From JBGLNJ01 sp034434835 (lineage in GTDB: Bacteria > Chloroflexota > Anaerolineae > Fen-1058): DNA of 64,000 nucleotides. Within the stretch, counting starts at the first letter, position 1, and each line of letters begins with the position of its first letter. The stretch is taken from assembly GCA_034434835.1 (NCBI GenBank), contig DAOTXX010000076.1, forward strand, positions 15,358-79,357. The letters are read 5' to 3'. Of this stretch, positions 38,048 through 45,889 are shown in pieces. The position numbers and the translations under genes were made by a program. Below the pieces are notes generated by a model that was given only the letters and a program-made list of their open reading frames with translations, made no database searches and was not told where the DNA came from.

Positions 38048-38761
38048 ATGAGCAAGAACCTTTTGGTCGTCGGGGCGCACTCGGCGGATTTTGTCTGGCG
38101 GGCAGCGGGCACGATTGCGGTAACGACCGCCGAAGGCGGCAGCGCGATGGTGCTGGCACTTTCGTATGGCGAGCGCGGCGAATCGGGCGAGCTGTGGCAA
38201 GAGCCGAACCAGACCATCGAGAACGTCAAACACATTCGCCACGAGGAAGCCGTCGCCGCCGCCTCGGCGGTGGGGGCGACGTTCCGCTGCCTTGACCTGG
38301 GCGACTATCCGCTCAACATCACCGACGCGGCTATGCAGCAATTGGTCGAACTGTTCCGCGATTTGCAGCCGCACATTGTGCTGACACACACGCCCGTTGA
38401 CCCGTTCAACCCCGATCATCCGGTCGCCAGCCAGGCCGTGCAAAAAGCGCGACTGCTCGCGTCGGGCGCGGGCGTGTCCAGCGCGTTCCAGCGCATCGTC
38501 CCGCCCGATCTGTATTTCTTTGAACCGCACCAGCCCGAGCTATCCGAATTTGTGCCCAACACCTTTGTAGACATTACGCCTGTCATGGATCAAAAGATCA
38601 AGGCGATGCAGGCCATGCAGGCGCAAAGCTATTTGCAAAGCTATTACACCGAGTTGGCCGTGCGGCGAGGCAACCACGCCCGGCGCATCGCGGGGATGGG
38701 AGAGGTCAAGTACGCAGAGGCTTTGCAGCGCGCACTTCCCTGGGTGGTTAAGCACCTATGA
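38048..38761 (+). CDS. PIG-L/LmbE-family protein, 4-oxalomesaconate hydratase-like (GalB)
   Basis: 237 residues. The fold motif of the PIG-L family, usually AHPDDE, reads AHSADF (10-15), and the region LSYGERGESGELW followed by IRHEEA and DLGDYPL is what I know from GalB-type 4-oxalomesaconate hydratases rather than from sugar deacetylases. A second histidine set lies in LTHTPVDPFNPDHP. GalB hydrates 4-oxalomesaconate to 4-carboxy-4-hydroxy-2-oxoadipate in gallate and protocatechuate 4,5-cleavage routes. The next gene, overlapping by 4 nt, is a likely aldolase for exactly that product, which strongly supports the call. Confidence 0.82.
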   Translation: MSKNLLVVGAHSADFVWRAAGTIAVTTAEGGSAMVLALSYGERGESGELWQEPNQTIENVKHIRHEEAVAAASAVGATFRCLDLGDYPLNITDAAMQQLVELFRDLQPHIVLTHTPVDPFNPDHPVASQAVQKARLLASGAGVSSAFQRIVPPDLYFFEPHQPELSEFVPNTFVDITPVMDQKIKAMQAMQAQSYLQSYYTELAVRRGNHARRIAGMGEVKYAEALQRALPWVVKHL

Positions 38762-39393
38762 CAAAAGACGAACTGACCCGATTGAGTGAACTGGGCGTAG
38801 CGACTGTCTACGAAGCATCCGGTCGAGAGGGATTGGTGGATGTGCCGCTGATCCAGCTCGTGCCCGGCAGCCGTGCCGCCGGCCCGGCGCGCACCGTCTT
38901 GTGCGGTCAGGACGATAATCTGATGGTGCACGCCGTCATCGAACGCGTCCTGCCCTGCGAGGTGCTCGTGTTAACCATGCCGGAGCCGCAGCCGGTCGCG
39001 CTGATCGGCGAGTTGCTTGCGACGCAGATCAAGGTGCGCGGCGCAGCCGCGATTTTGGTGAATGGGGCGTGCCGCGATGTCGAGGAACTGGCGAGCCTGG
39101 GATTGCCCATCTGGACGCGCTATGTGCGAGTGAAAGGCGCGAGCAAAACGAAAATCGGCGACCTCGATGCGACGGTCACAGTGGGCGGCGCGCAGATCGC
39201 GCCCGGAGACATTATTGTGCTCGATGCCGACGGCGCAGTCTGCATCAAGCGCGAGCGAGCAGAACAGGTGCTTGTGGCCGCAGAGGCCCGCCTGGAACGG
39301 GAAGCGGCTTTGCGGGAAAAGTTGGTCGCGGGTCAGACGTCGTATGATTTGCACGGCCTGCGTGATATAGTGGAAAGGAGTCGGAGGAGATGA
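38758..39393 (+). CDS. RraA-like 4-carboxy-4-hydroxy-2-oxoadipate aldolase (GalC/HMG aldolase type)
   Basis: 211 residues. The RraA-like class II pyruvate aldolase pattern is visible: AVALIGELLATQ region, then GACRDVEEL where Arg106 and Asp107 match the catalytic arginine and metal-binding aspartate of HMG/CHA aldolase. The TRYVRVKGASKTKIG block follows. It should split 4-carboxy-4-hydroxy-2-oxoadipate into pyruvate and oxaloacetate and may also decarboxylate oxaloacetate. ATG overlaps the hydratase-like gene by 4 nt, and the dioxygenase gene overlaps its stop by 4 nt. Confidence 0.85.
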   Translation: MTKDELTRLSELGVATVYEASGREGLVDVPLIQLVPGSRAAGPARTVLCGQDDNLMVHAVIERVLPCEVLVLTMPEPQPVALIGELLATQIKVRGAAAILVNGACRDVEELASLGLPIWTRYVRVKGASKTKIGDLDATVTVGGAQIAPGDIIVLDADGAVCIKRERAEQVLVAAEARLEREAALREKLVAGQTSYDLHGLRDIVERSRRR

Positions 39394-40349
39394 ATGAGGA
39401 ACCTGTTTACGATCTGGCGCACCTGGCGCACGTGGAACTGTTGACGCCCAAGCTCGATGAGAGCCGGCGCTTTTTTGTCGAGGTGATGGGCATGACCGAG
39501 AGCGGCCGGCAGGGCGACTCGGTGTACCTGCGCGGCTGGGACGATTACGAGCATCACACGCTCAAGCTGACCGCCGCCGCCAAACCCGGTCTGGGGCATT
39601 ATGCGTTTCGGGCGAGCAGTCCGCAGGCGCTTCAGCGGCGAGTGGCCGCGGTGGAAAAATCGGGATTGGGCAAAGGCTGGAGCGAGGGTGACATCGGGCA
39701 CGGCCCGGCCTATTGCTTCACCGATCCCGACGGGCACAACATTGAAATCTATTATGAGACCGAATGGTACAGCCCACCGGAGGAACTGCGCCCCGCGCTC
39801 AAGAATCAGGCACAGCGTTTCCCCGCCCGCGGCGCGAATGTGCGGCGGATTGATCACATCAATTTGCTAGCGGCGGACGTGCGCGTCAATCGCCAGTTTA
39901 TGCAAGAGGTTCTGGGCTGCCATCTGACCGAGCAGATCATTTTCGACGACGGCTCTGAAAAAGGCGCGTGGGTGACGGTGTGCAACAAGTCATATGATGT
40001 AGCGATTGCAGAAGACCATTACGGCGCGCACGGGCGTTTGCATCATGTGACCTATGCGGTGGATAGCCGTGAAGAGGTGCTGCGCACCGCCGATATTTGC
40101 CTCGAGCACAATGTATTCATCGAGACCGGCCCACACAAGCATGCGATCCAGCAGACGTTTTTCCTCTATATGTACGAACCGGGCGGCAATCGCTTTGAGG
40201 TCGCCAACGCCGGAGCGCGCCTGGTTCTTGCGCCGGACTGGAAGCCGATCGTTTGGAGCGAGGCCGAACGCAAGAAGGGTCAGGCCTGGGGTCTGCAGAC
40301 GATCAGGTCTTTTCACACGCGCGGTACGCCGCTGGTCGAAGGGGAGTGA
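39390..40349 (+). CDS. Extradiol ring-cleavage dioxygenase, catechol 2,3-dioxygenase (VOC) type
   Basis: 319 residues with two VOC domains, as in XylE and homoprotocatechuate 2,3-dioxygenase. Fe(II) ligands in the C-terminal domain are likely His156 (RRIDHIN), His219 (RLHHVTY) and Glu270 (GGNRFE). His251 and Tyr260 keep the -19 and -10 spacing from the glutamate seen in XylE (His246, Tyr255). The further conserved histidine (His199 in XylE), usually in an HD..AL motif, appears as tyrosine in SYDVAI (Tyr202). It probably opens a catecholic ring; the substrate may be a homoprotocatechuate- or protocatechuate-like acid given the isomerase next door. Confidence 0.86.
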   Translation: MNEEPVYDLAHLAHVELLTPKLDESRRFFVEVMGMTESGRQGDSVYLRGWDDYEHHTLKLTAAAKPGLGHYAFRASSPQALQRRVAAVEKSGLGKGWSEGDIGHGPAYCFTDPDGHNIEIYYETEWYSPPEELRPALKNQAQRFPARGANVRRIDHINLLAADVRVNRQFMQEVLGCHLTEQIIFDDGSEKGAWVTVCNKSYDVAIAEDHYGAHGRLHHVTYAVDSREEVLRTADICLEHNVFIETGPHKHAIQQTFFLYMYEPGGNRFEVANAGARLVLAPDWKPIVWSEAERKKGQAWGLQTIRSFHTRGTPLVEGE

Positions 40350-40350
40350 T

Positions 40351-40731
40351 ATGCCGCACCTGACGCTTGAATACACGGACAACCTCAGCTTTGACGTGCA
40401 ATCGCTCCTGGCGCGACTGCACGCTGAACTGGTGGCGACCAGGGCCGTCAACCTCAAGGGCATCAAGAGCCGGGCGATCCGGCACACCGAATATCGCATC
40501 GCCGATGGTAATCCGGCCTATGCCTTTGTTCACGTCAACTTGCTCATCCGCGAGGGGCGTCCGCTCGAAATCCAGCAGGACGCCGCGCAGCGCGTGATGG
40601 CGGTGCTGAAACAGACCTTTGGGCCGCGCTTCGAGACCGGCTACCTGTCGCTCTCGGTTGACATCAAAGAAATGCGCGAGGGCGTGGCGCAGACCTTGCA
40701 CAACATCCCCGAAAAAGCTGAGTCAACATGA
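40351..40731 (+). CDS. 5-carboxymethyl-2-hydroxymuconate isomerase (HpaF/CHMI type)
   Basis: 126 residues. After removal of Met the chain starts with proline (PHLTLEYTDN), the catalytic base of the tautomerase superfamily. GIKSRAIRHTEYRIADGNPA, YAFVHVNLLI and GRPLE..Q.A match E. coli CHMI closely in order and spacing. It isomerises the ring-opened hydroxymuconate dicarboxylate from homoprotocatechuate meta-cleavage. ATG lies one base after the dioxygenase stop with GGGGAG upstream, and it overlaps the next gene by 4 nt. Confidence 0.88.
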   Translation: MPHLTLEYTDNLSFDVQSLLARLHAELVATRAVNLKGIKSRAIRHTEYRIADGNPAYAFVHVNLLIREGRPLEIQQDAAQRVMAVLKQTFGPRFETGYLSLSVDIKEMREGVAQTLHNIPEKAEST

Positions 40732-41326
40732 AAGATCTCACAGCAGATAAACTGGCGATCCGTGAGATGGTGGAGAACTGGGTCATGTGGCGCGACACGG
40801 GCGATTGGGATCGCTTTGCGACGGTCTGGCACCTGGATGGCTCGCGTTCGCGTGACGGCCACATGGTTCCAGGGACCCGCGCAGAAATTCATAGAAGCGA
40901 GCCGCAAACTCTTTGATCAAGGCGCCAACATCCTGCACATGCTTGGTGGATGGACGTGCGAGATCGCCGGTCCGCGCGCCATCTCGCAGGTCAAGATGAC
41001 AATTCACCAGCGCGCGTCGCTGGAGGGCGTTCTCGTGGATGTGGCGTGCATGGGCCGCTTTTACGACTTTTTTGAAAAGCGCCAGGGCCGCTGGGGTATC
41101 GTCCGGCGACAGCCCATCTACGAAAAAGACCGGCTCGATCCGGTTGACCCTTCAGCAGTGCTGCGGCTTGACGCCGAGATTCTGGCGCGTTACCCCGAAG
41201 GTTATCGTCACCTGGCTTACCTGCAACTCAAGAACGGGTTCAGCGTCAAGATGGGGCTGCCGGGCCTGCGCGGCCCTGAAGTGGAAAAACTGTACGCCGA
41301 AGGTCAAGCCTGGATGGGAAAGAGCT
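40728..41326 (+). pseudogene. SnoaL/NTF2-like gene, frameshifted
   Basis: The first frame, from the ATG at 40728, encodes a typical SnoaL-like start (LAIREMVENWVMWRDTGDWD RF) but ends at 40916. The continuation (TATWFQGPAQKFIEASRKLF onwards) is in the +1 frame. The break falls near 40840-40856. An inverted fragment of a related gene at 60621-60768 reads through this point in one frame and is 7 nt shorter there. The family covers small dehydratase, cyclase and hydroxylase-like barrels, often at the end of aromatic operons. The 3' end is replaced by a transposase relic beyond about 41327. A sequencing error at the break cannot be excluded. Confidence 0.75.
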
Positions 41327-41327
41327 C

Positions 41328-41455
41328 CTGCTTCGCTCAAGCGAAGCAGGCTTGTGTGTTTCCACCTCAGCGAGCCACACGGATCACCGGCCATCTCGTC
41401 TTCCAGCAAGTGGTCGAGCGCGGTCAGGAGCGCCGGGGCTTTTTTCGAGGTCAAG
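41328..41455 (-). mobile_element. Transposase relic, ISAzo13-like
   Basis: On the - strand about 40 codons read KKAPALLTALDHLLEDEMAG followed by DPCGSLRWKHTSLLRLSE. This matches my memory of the segment EDE..GDP..PLRW...S.R.L in ISAzo13/Rhodopirellula-type DDE transposases. No start, catalytic residues or terminal repeats remain. An 11-bp perfect hairpin at 41327-41350 lies at one edge. The relic directly abuts the truncated SnoaL-like gene, so an insertion followed by deletion probably removed the 3' end of that gene. Confidence 0.45.
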
Positions 41456-41476
41456 GAGTCTAGATTTATTGACAAA

Positions 41477-42379
41477 TCAACTTCCAAGCAGACCAGAATT
41501 GGTTCTTTGAGATTCTGCACATAGCACAAAGTGCTTGGCTGCCTCTGATAATTCAACCCCTTTCAGGTAGCATAGGCTAATCTGTGTAGACACGCACGGG
41601 GTGATATCCACGATGGCAACTTGCGGTGTGGCAACGTAAAGCGCTAACTGTTTCATCAGCAGAGCGACTCCCATTCCCCTGATAACCAAATCGCAGAGAT
41701 TCCCCAGATTGTGATCTGTGTAAGCGATTTTCGGTTCAAACCCACTTTGTTCACAGGCAGTTATGCTAAGTCTGTACAGCATCGTCTGTTCTGCTGTCAG
41801 AAGAAAATCCTCATCCGCCAGCATCCGTAATGGTATCGTTTTCTGCTTGGCCAAAGGGTGGTTGATCGGGACCACGGCGACCATGATGTCTACGGCATAG
41901 GGTATTTTGACAAGGTCATCGTCCACTTCACCAATATCACGAATAAAGGCGAGCTCACATTTTTTTCGCCGGAGCATTTCCTTCATCTCCTCTGAACCGG
42001 CTTGCATCACATTGATTGTCGATTGGGGACGGCTTTTCTTGAAATTGACCAAAACATCTGTGATGTTGTATTGCGCCAAAGCCGGTATGGAACCCAGGGT
42101 CAGGATTTCTCGGTCAGTTGCAAGGCTGCTTTGCAAGATGGCGGTGTACTTGTCTTGAAGCTCTACGATCTGCTTAGCATAGGGCAGCAATAACTGGCCG
42201 AATTTGCTGATTCTCACCTTTCGGGTAGTACGGTCAAAAAGAGGAACACTCAACTCCGATTCCATACTCTGAATATGCTTCGACAGCGTTGACTGTGAAG
42301 AATAAAGTATGTCTGCGGCTTCCATGAAATTGCCTGTTTGCGCCAGAACAACAAACTCCCTCAAGTAGTTGATATCCAA
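41477..42379 (-). CDS. LysR-family transcription regulator
   Basis: About 300 residues. The N-terminal winged helix-turn-helix (NYLREFVVLAQTGNFMEAAD, SQSTLSKHIQSMESEL) is followed by a periplasmic-binding-like effector domain. I favour the TTG at 42379, which gives the family-typical start LDINYLREF and is preceded by AGGTGAG at good spacing. The ATG at 42400 (seven residues longer) remains possible. It is divergent from the FAD oxidoreductase gene, the usual layout for a LysR regulator and its target. Confidence 0.9.
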   Translation of the reverse strand: MDINYLREFVVLAQTGNFMEAADILYSSQSTLSKHIQSMESELSVPLFDRTTRKVRISKFGQLLLPYAKQIVELQDKYTAILQSSLATDREILTLGSIPALAQYNITDVLVNFKKSRPQSTINVMQAGSEEMKEMLRRKKCELAFIRDIGEVDDDLVKIPYAVDIMVAVVPINHPLAKQKTIPLRMLADEDFLLTAEQTMLYRLSITACEQSGFEPKIAYTDHNLGNLCDLVIRGMGVALLMKQLALYVATPQVAIVDITPCVSTQISLCYLKGVELSEAAKHFVLCAESQRTNSGLLGS

Positions 42380-42436
42380 GTATCTCACCTGCCTTTCCAT
42401 TTATTCCATGTCAGAATAAATCATAGTTGAAATCGA

Positions 42437-42466
42437 ATTGCTTGTCAAGAATTCGCAATATACAAT
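42437..42466 (+). promoter_or_regulatory. Putative LysR-controlled promoter
   Basis: In the 159-nt divergent gap an inverted repeat ATTGC (42437-42441) and GCAAT (42455-42459) overlaps a weak promoter: TTGCTT at 42438-42443, 17 nt, TACAAT at 42461-42466, reading into the FAD oxidoreductase gene. A poor -35 with an overlapping dyad is typical of LysR-activated promoters. Confidence 0.4.
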
Positions 42467-42538
42467 CTCATTACAAAACAAAAAACCTCACAACGTGCTT
42501 TCGAGTTGAGGCAAACTAGATATAAGGAGGCCCGTGCG

Positions 42539-43930
42539 ATGACTAGAATTATTGTAATAGGAGGTGGCTGTGCAGGTATAGCCGCGGCGGTAGGCGCGCG
42601 CAAAGCAGGCGCCGAAGTCACGCTGCTGGAAAGACAGGATCAGCTTTTGGGCATAGGTCGCATCGCTGGGAGCATGGATGTGGGCGGCCGGTATCCTCTC
42701 CATCTGGAAATTATCGAGATGGGAGCTCCTGAAGTCAACCAAGTGCTTGATTCGGTTTGTTTACCCAATGTTGAAAACTACCGCAAGTCTCATTATCCGC
42801 ATCATAGCTTGCCTGGATCGGAAGAAATGACCAAACATTCGTGGGTCTATAATGTACTAACAGCAGAACCCGCCCTACGAAAATTGTTGCAGAAGATGGA
42901 TGTGGATATTCGCTGGCGAAGCCGCGCTGTGGATGTGGAGAAAGAAGGGAATCACATCACCCGGGTCAAGCTGGCTAATGGCGAATGGATCGAGGGCGAT
43001 GCTTTCGTTGATACCACGGGTTCAGCCGGGGGACAGAATCACTGCATCCCGGATGTTGGCGGGTGTGTGATGTGCCCTTGGATGCAGTGCACCACCTTTG
43101 GGAATCGGGTGGATATTTCTGGGAAAGCCGGCGCGACCACCGTGTGTATGCGCCAGAAAGATGGCCGGCCTGGTATCAAGTACAATGGGCTCTATCTGTA
43201 CAAGGGGTCATTATCAAAAGAACTGCAACGGCAGTTGGACGAGACCCACCAGATCTTTGTCCCCTTTAGGGATGTCATAGATTGGGATGTTGATCCAGAA
43301 TGGAGTTGGGGCACCCGGGGACAGGATGGCAATGACGGCACGGGCCATCCAGCAGATCCAGAAACAAGCTGGAGAGTGGCGCCGGATGTGGGGCGGTTCC
43401 GCCTCCTTGATAGAGGCATATTCGCCGGCGGAGCGGGACCAAGCCCGATACCGCTTGAAAAGCTCAGACAAATACCGGGGTTCGAGAACGTCGTCGTGGC
43501 GGCTCCGGTGGGGGGACAGAATCTCTGGTCATTGGGATACGATCTGGTCTTTTGTGAGAATAACTTGCGGGTCCCGCCTCTCGACAACCTGTTCACGGCT
43601 GGCAGCAAGGCGCATATCGTGGACGTTCAGCCCGGCATCAACACGGGATACCTAGCCGGATTTAATGCCGTGAGGGCTGCCGTCGGCAAAGAGCCGATCG
43701 AACTTCCCCGGACCACGGTTACAGGTGATATCATTGCCTTCACCCAGAAGTTTCTCCGGGATTCAGCCCAATCTGAATATGGAGGGCCAACCACGTTCGT
43801 CAGCGCGCACGCGGGTCCCTACCTGCGCAGGTTAAAGGATATCGGCTTTTTCCCGGACAACCCGGATAAATGCAAGAAGCGCATCGCAGATGCCGGCTTG
43901 ACCGATTTCTTTAGGCAGAAAGTGACTTGA
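42539..43930 (+). CDS. FAD-dependent oxidoreductase
   Basis: 463 residues. The N-terminus is a Rossmann dinucleotide-binding motif IVIGGGCAGIAAAVGARKAG with acidic end LLERQ. The C-terminal FAD motif is LFTAGSKAHIVDVQPGINTG. The fold resembles the FAD_oxidored/FixC-like group, which reduces or oxidises varied organic substrates. The middle contains several cysteines (CIPDVGGCVMCPWMQC) that may bind iron-sulfur or be structural. Strong AAGGAGG precedes the ATG at 42539. Presumed target of the divergent LysR regulator. Substrate unknown. Confidence 0.85.
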   Translation: MTRIIVIGGGCAGIAAAVGARKAGAEVTLLERQDQLLGIGRIAGSMDVGGRYPLHLEIIEMGAPEVNQVLDSVCLPNVENYRKSHYPHHSLPGSEEMTKHSWVYNVLTAEPALRKLLQKMDVDIRWRSRAVDVEKEGNHITRVKLANGEWIEGDAFVDTTGSAGGQNHCIPDVGGCVMCPWMQCTTFGNRVDISGKAGATTVCMRQKDGRPGIKYNGLYLYKGSLSKELQRQLDETHQIFVPFRDVIDWDVDPEWSWGTRGQDGNDGTGHPADPETSWRVAPDVGRFRLLDRGIFAGGAGPSPIPLEKLRQIPGFENVVVAAPVGGQNLWSLGYDLVFCENNLRVPPLDNLFTAGSKAHIVDVQPGINTGYLAGFNAVRAAVGKEPIELPRTTVTGDIIAFTQKFLRDSAQSEYGGPTTFVSAHAGPYLRRLKDIGFFPDNPDKCKKRIADAGLTDFFRQKVT

Positions 43931-43995
43931 AGAGGATCAATGCTCATCTTTGACAAACTGGCTGGATGATCAAGGTTCTTTCTCCTTTTCATTGT

Positions 43996-44024
43996 GGGGG
44001 GACGTTTCCTCAAACGCTCCCCCC
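43996..44024 (+). terminator. Hairpin after the FAD oxidoreductase gene
   Basis: GGGGG..CGTTT at 43996-44007 can pair with AAACG..CCCCC at 44012-44024 around a short loop, with a small internal bulge. It lies 65 nt after the stop codon. No T-run follows, so termination strength is uncertain. Confidence 0.45.
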
Positions 44025-44089
44025 GGTGCGCCCCGAGCATAGTTGGCTTTTCAAAATGGCCTATATTGGTCTGAAAAGGTCAAATCGGA

Positions 44090-44746
44090 ATGAACACAGA
44101 AAAATGGCAAACGCAAAAGGTCAAGGGCAGAGATGAAATTCTGCGAGATATAGAAAAGCGTGCGAACGCATATAGCGAGAGGGTCGTGCAAGACGTAAGA
44201 GACGTGATGAATGATTATGAAGTGGATATGTACCGGCTCATTCTTGCTGTCGGCAAGCGATATGGCTTGGACACCGCTTTTGAAATCATGAGCGAGACGG
44301 TCGCTGACAAACGGCTCAAGTGGCTCGACCAGGCGCAGGAATGGCTGGTCTTGGAAGGCACGGATCTTGAAAAGGGGCTTCAACTTTTTATCGGCTATTT
44401 CAAGCCCAAAGAGGAGGAGTTGAAGATTATCGAGCAGACGGAATCCAGGGTGGTGTTCAAGCGCAAAGAGTTTGTCAATGCCATCACCCATACTTGTCGG
44501 GTTCTGGGACTTGACATCATTGAGGTGAACAACAAGATTTATGCCAGAGCCACGAACCGTATGTTGGCAAGAATCAGTCCCAACTTGAAACACGTCGTTC
44601 TCAACTACCAGGACGGTTGGTATGATGAGATGATCGAATTAAGCACACAAGTGACGATCCCGAATCACAGGTCGCCTGTCTATTCTGCCTATCCATCATA
44701 TACACCTGAAGTGGAGAAGGAGAGTACTGATGCACACACAATCTGA
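44090..44746 (+). CDS. Unknown protein, possibly L-2-amino-thiazoline-4-carboxylate hydrolase-like
   Basis: 218 residues, soluble, helix-rich at the N-terminus. The pattern of a helical region (ILAVGKRYGLDTAFEIMSET), then THTCRVLGLDIIEVNN and a later RMLARISPNLKHVVLNYQDG, reminds me of the small family annotated as L-2-amino-thiazoline-4-carboxylic acid hydrolase-like. I cannot confirm this. The 3' end overlaps the downstream esterase gene by 17 nt, so they are co-translated. No strong ribosome site is seen before ATG 44090. Confidence 0.7.
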   Translation: MNTEKWQTQKVKGRDEILRDIEKRANAYSERVVQDVRDVMNDYEVDMYRLILAVGKRYGLDTAFEIMSETVADKRLKWLDQAQEWLVLEGTDLEKGLQLFIGYFKPKEEELKIIEQTESRVVFKRKEFVNAITHTCRVLGLDIIEVNNKIYARATNRMLARISPNLKHVVLNYQDGWYDEMIELSTQVTIPNHRSPVYSAYPSYTPEVEKESTDAHTI

Positions 44747-45866
44747 TGCAAAACCTGTGGTCTCCAATAAGCAAGCCCACTTTCAAGACGCAAAGTATCC
44801 GCCGTACGTGCACCCGGACGGGCGGGTCACGTTTCGGCTGAAGGCGCCCATGGCGCAAAGAGTCCAGATTGAACCCCTCAATGGTAAGCCTGAAAACAAC
44901 GGCTATAACGGTCTGGGGAAAGCGCCTTATGACATGACCAAAGGCGAGAACGGACTCTGGAGTGTGACCACGCCGCCGGTTGTTCCCGGATTACACGGTT
45001 ACTGGCTGGTGATTGACGGTGTCCGCGTCAATGATACCGCCACGAAGAGTTATGGCGGTAAAATGCAATGCTGTGGGGTGGAAGTGCCGGAACCGGGGGT
45101 TGATTTCTATGACATCAAGGATGTGCCTCATGGTCAGGTGCGCATGCAATGGTACTACTCGAAGGCGACCAACGCGTGGCGGCGGGCTTATATTTATGTA
45201 CCACCGGACTACGACAACCATCCCGAACAACGTTACCCGGTCTTCATCCTTCGCCATGGCGGCGGAGAAGATGAAACAAGTTGGGTCGAACAGGGGCGCG
45301 CCAATTTCATCATGGACAATTTGATTGCGGAAGGCAAAGCCAAGCCAATGATCGTCGTGATGGATTGGGGACAGGCGCCGACGCCCGACCAACCCGTCCA
45401 TATACCTGACACACCGCCTCCACCAGAAATAACGGAGGTCACCATCAAAGAACTGATCCCCATGATTGATGCCACTTTCCGCACCACCCCAGACCGCGAG
45501 CACCGCGCGATGGCGGGGCTGTCCATGGGCAGCGTGCAGACGCTGTATATTGGACTGACCAACCTGGACACGTTTTCCTACCTCGGCATCTTCAGCCGGC
45601 GGCCTATGTCCGCGACTGAGTTCAACATCCAGAAATCCTTTGGCGGTGTGTTTACCGATGCGGCTGCCTTCAACCAAAAGGTGAAACTCTTCTGGTGGGG
45701 TGCGGGTACCGCGGAGGAAGGCATTTACAACGCGACGAAAAGGAACCTGGCAGAGCTGGCCCAAGCCGGTATCAAGACTGTCTTTGTCGAGTTCCCCGGC
45801 ACCTCTCACGAATGGCAAACCTGGCGCAAAAGCCTGTATGACTTTGCGCCGAGACTATTCCGCTGA
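44730..45866 (+). CDS. CE1-like esterase with N-terminal E-set domain
   Basis: 378 residues in two parts: residues about 25-115 form an immunoglobulin-like/CBM48 E-set domain (GRVTFRLKAPMAQRVQI), and residues about 140-378 an esterase D-type alpha/beta hydrolase. The nucleophile is Ser265 in GLSMGS, the acid lies in the following strands, and His360 is in GTSHEW. This architecture is common in carbohydrate esterase family 1 (feruloyl, acetyl-xylan) enzymes. No signal peptide is seen, so it should act inside the cell on imported esters. It overlaps the upstream unknown gene. Confidence 0.87.
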   Translation: MHTQSDAKPVVSNKQAHFQDAKYPPYVHPDGRVTFRLKAPMAQRVQIEPLNGKPENNGYNGLGKAPYDMTKGENGLWSVTTPPVVPGLHGYWLVIDGVRVNDTATKSYGGKMQCCGVEVPEPGVDFYDIKDVPHGQVRMQWYYSKATNAWRRAYIYVPPDYDNHPEQRYPVFILRHGGGEDETSWVEQGRANFIMDNLIAEGKAKPMIVVMDWGQAPTPDQPVHIPDTPPPPEITEVTIKELIPMIDATFRTTPDREHRAMAGLSMGSVQTLYIGLTNLDTFSYLGIFSRRPMSATEFNIQKSFGGVFTDAAAFNQKVKLFWWGAGTAEEGIYNATKRNLAELAQAGIKTVFVEFPGTSHEWQTWRKSLYDFAPRLFR

Positions 45867-45889
45867 TTGTCAGAATGGGAGAATCGCCC

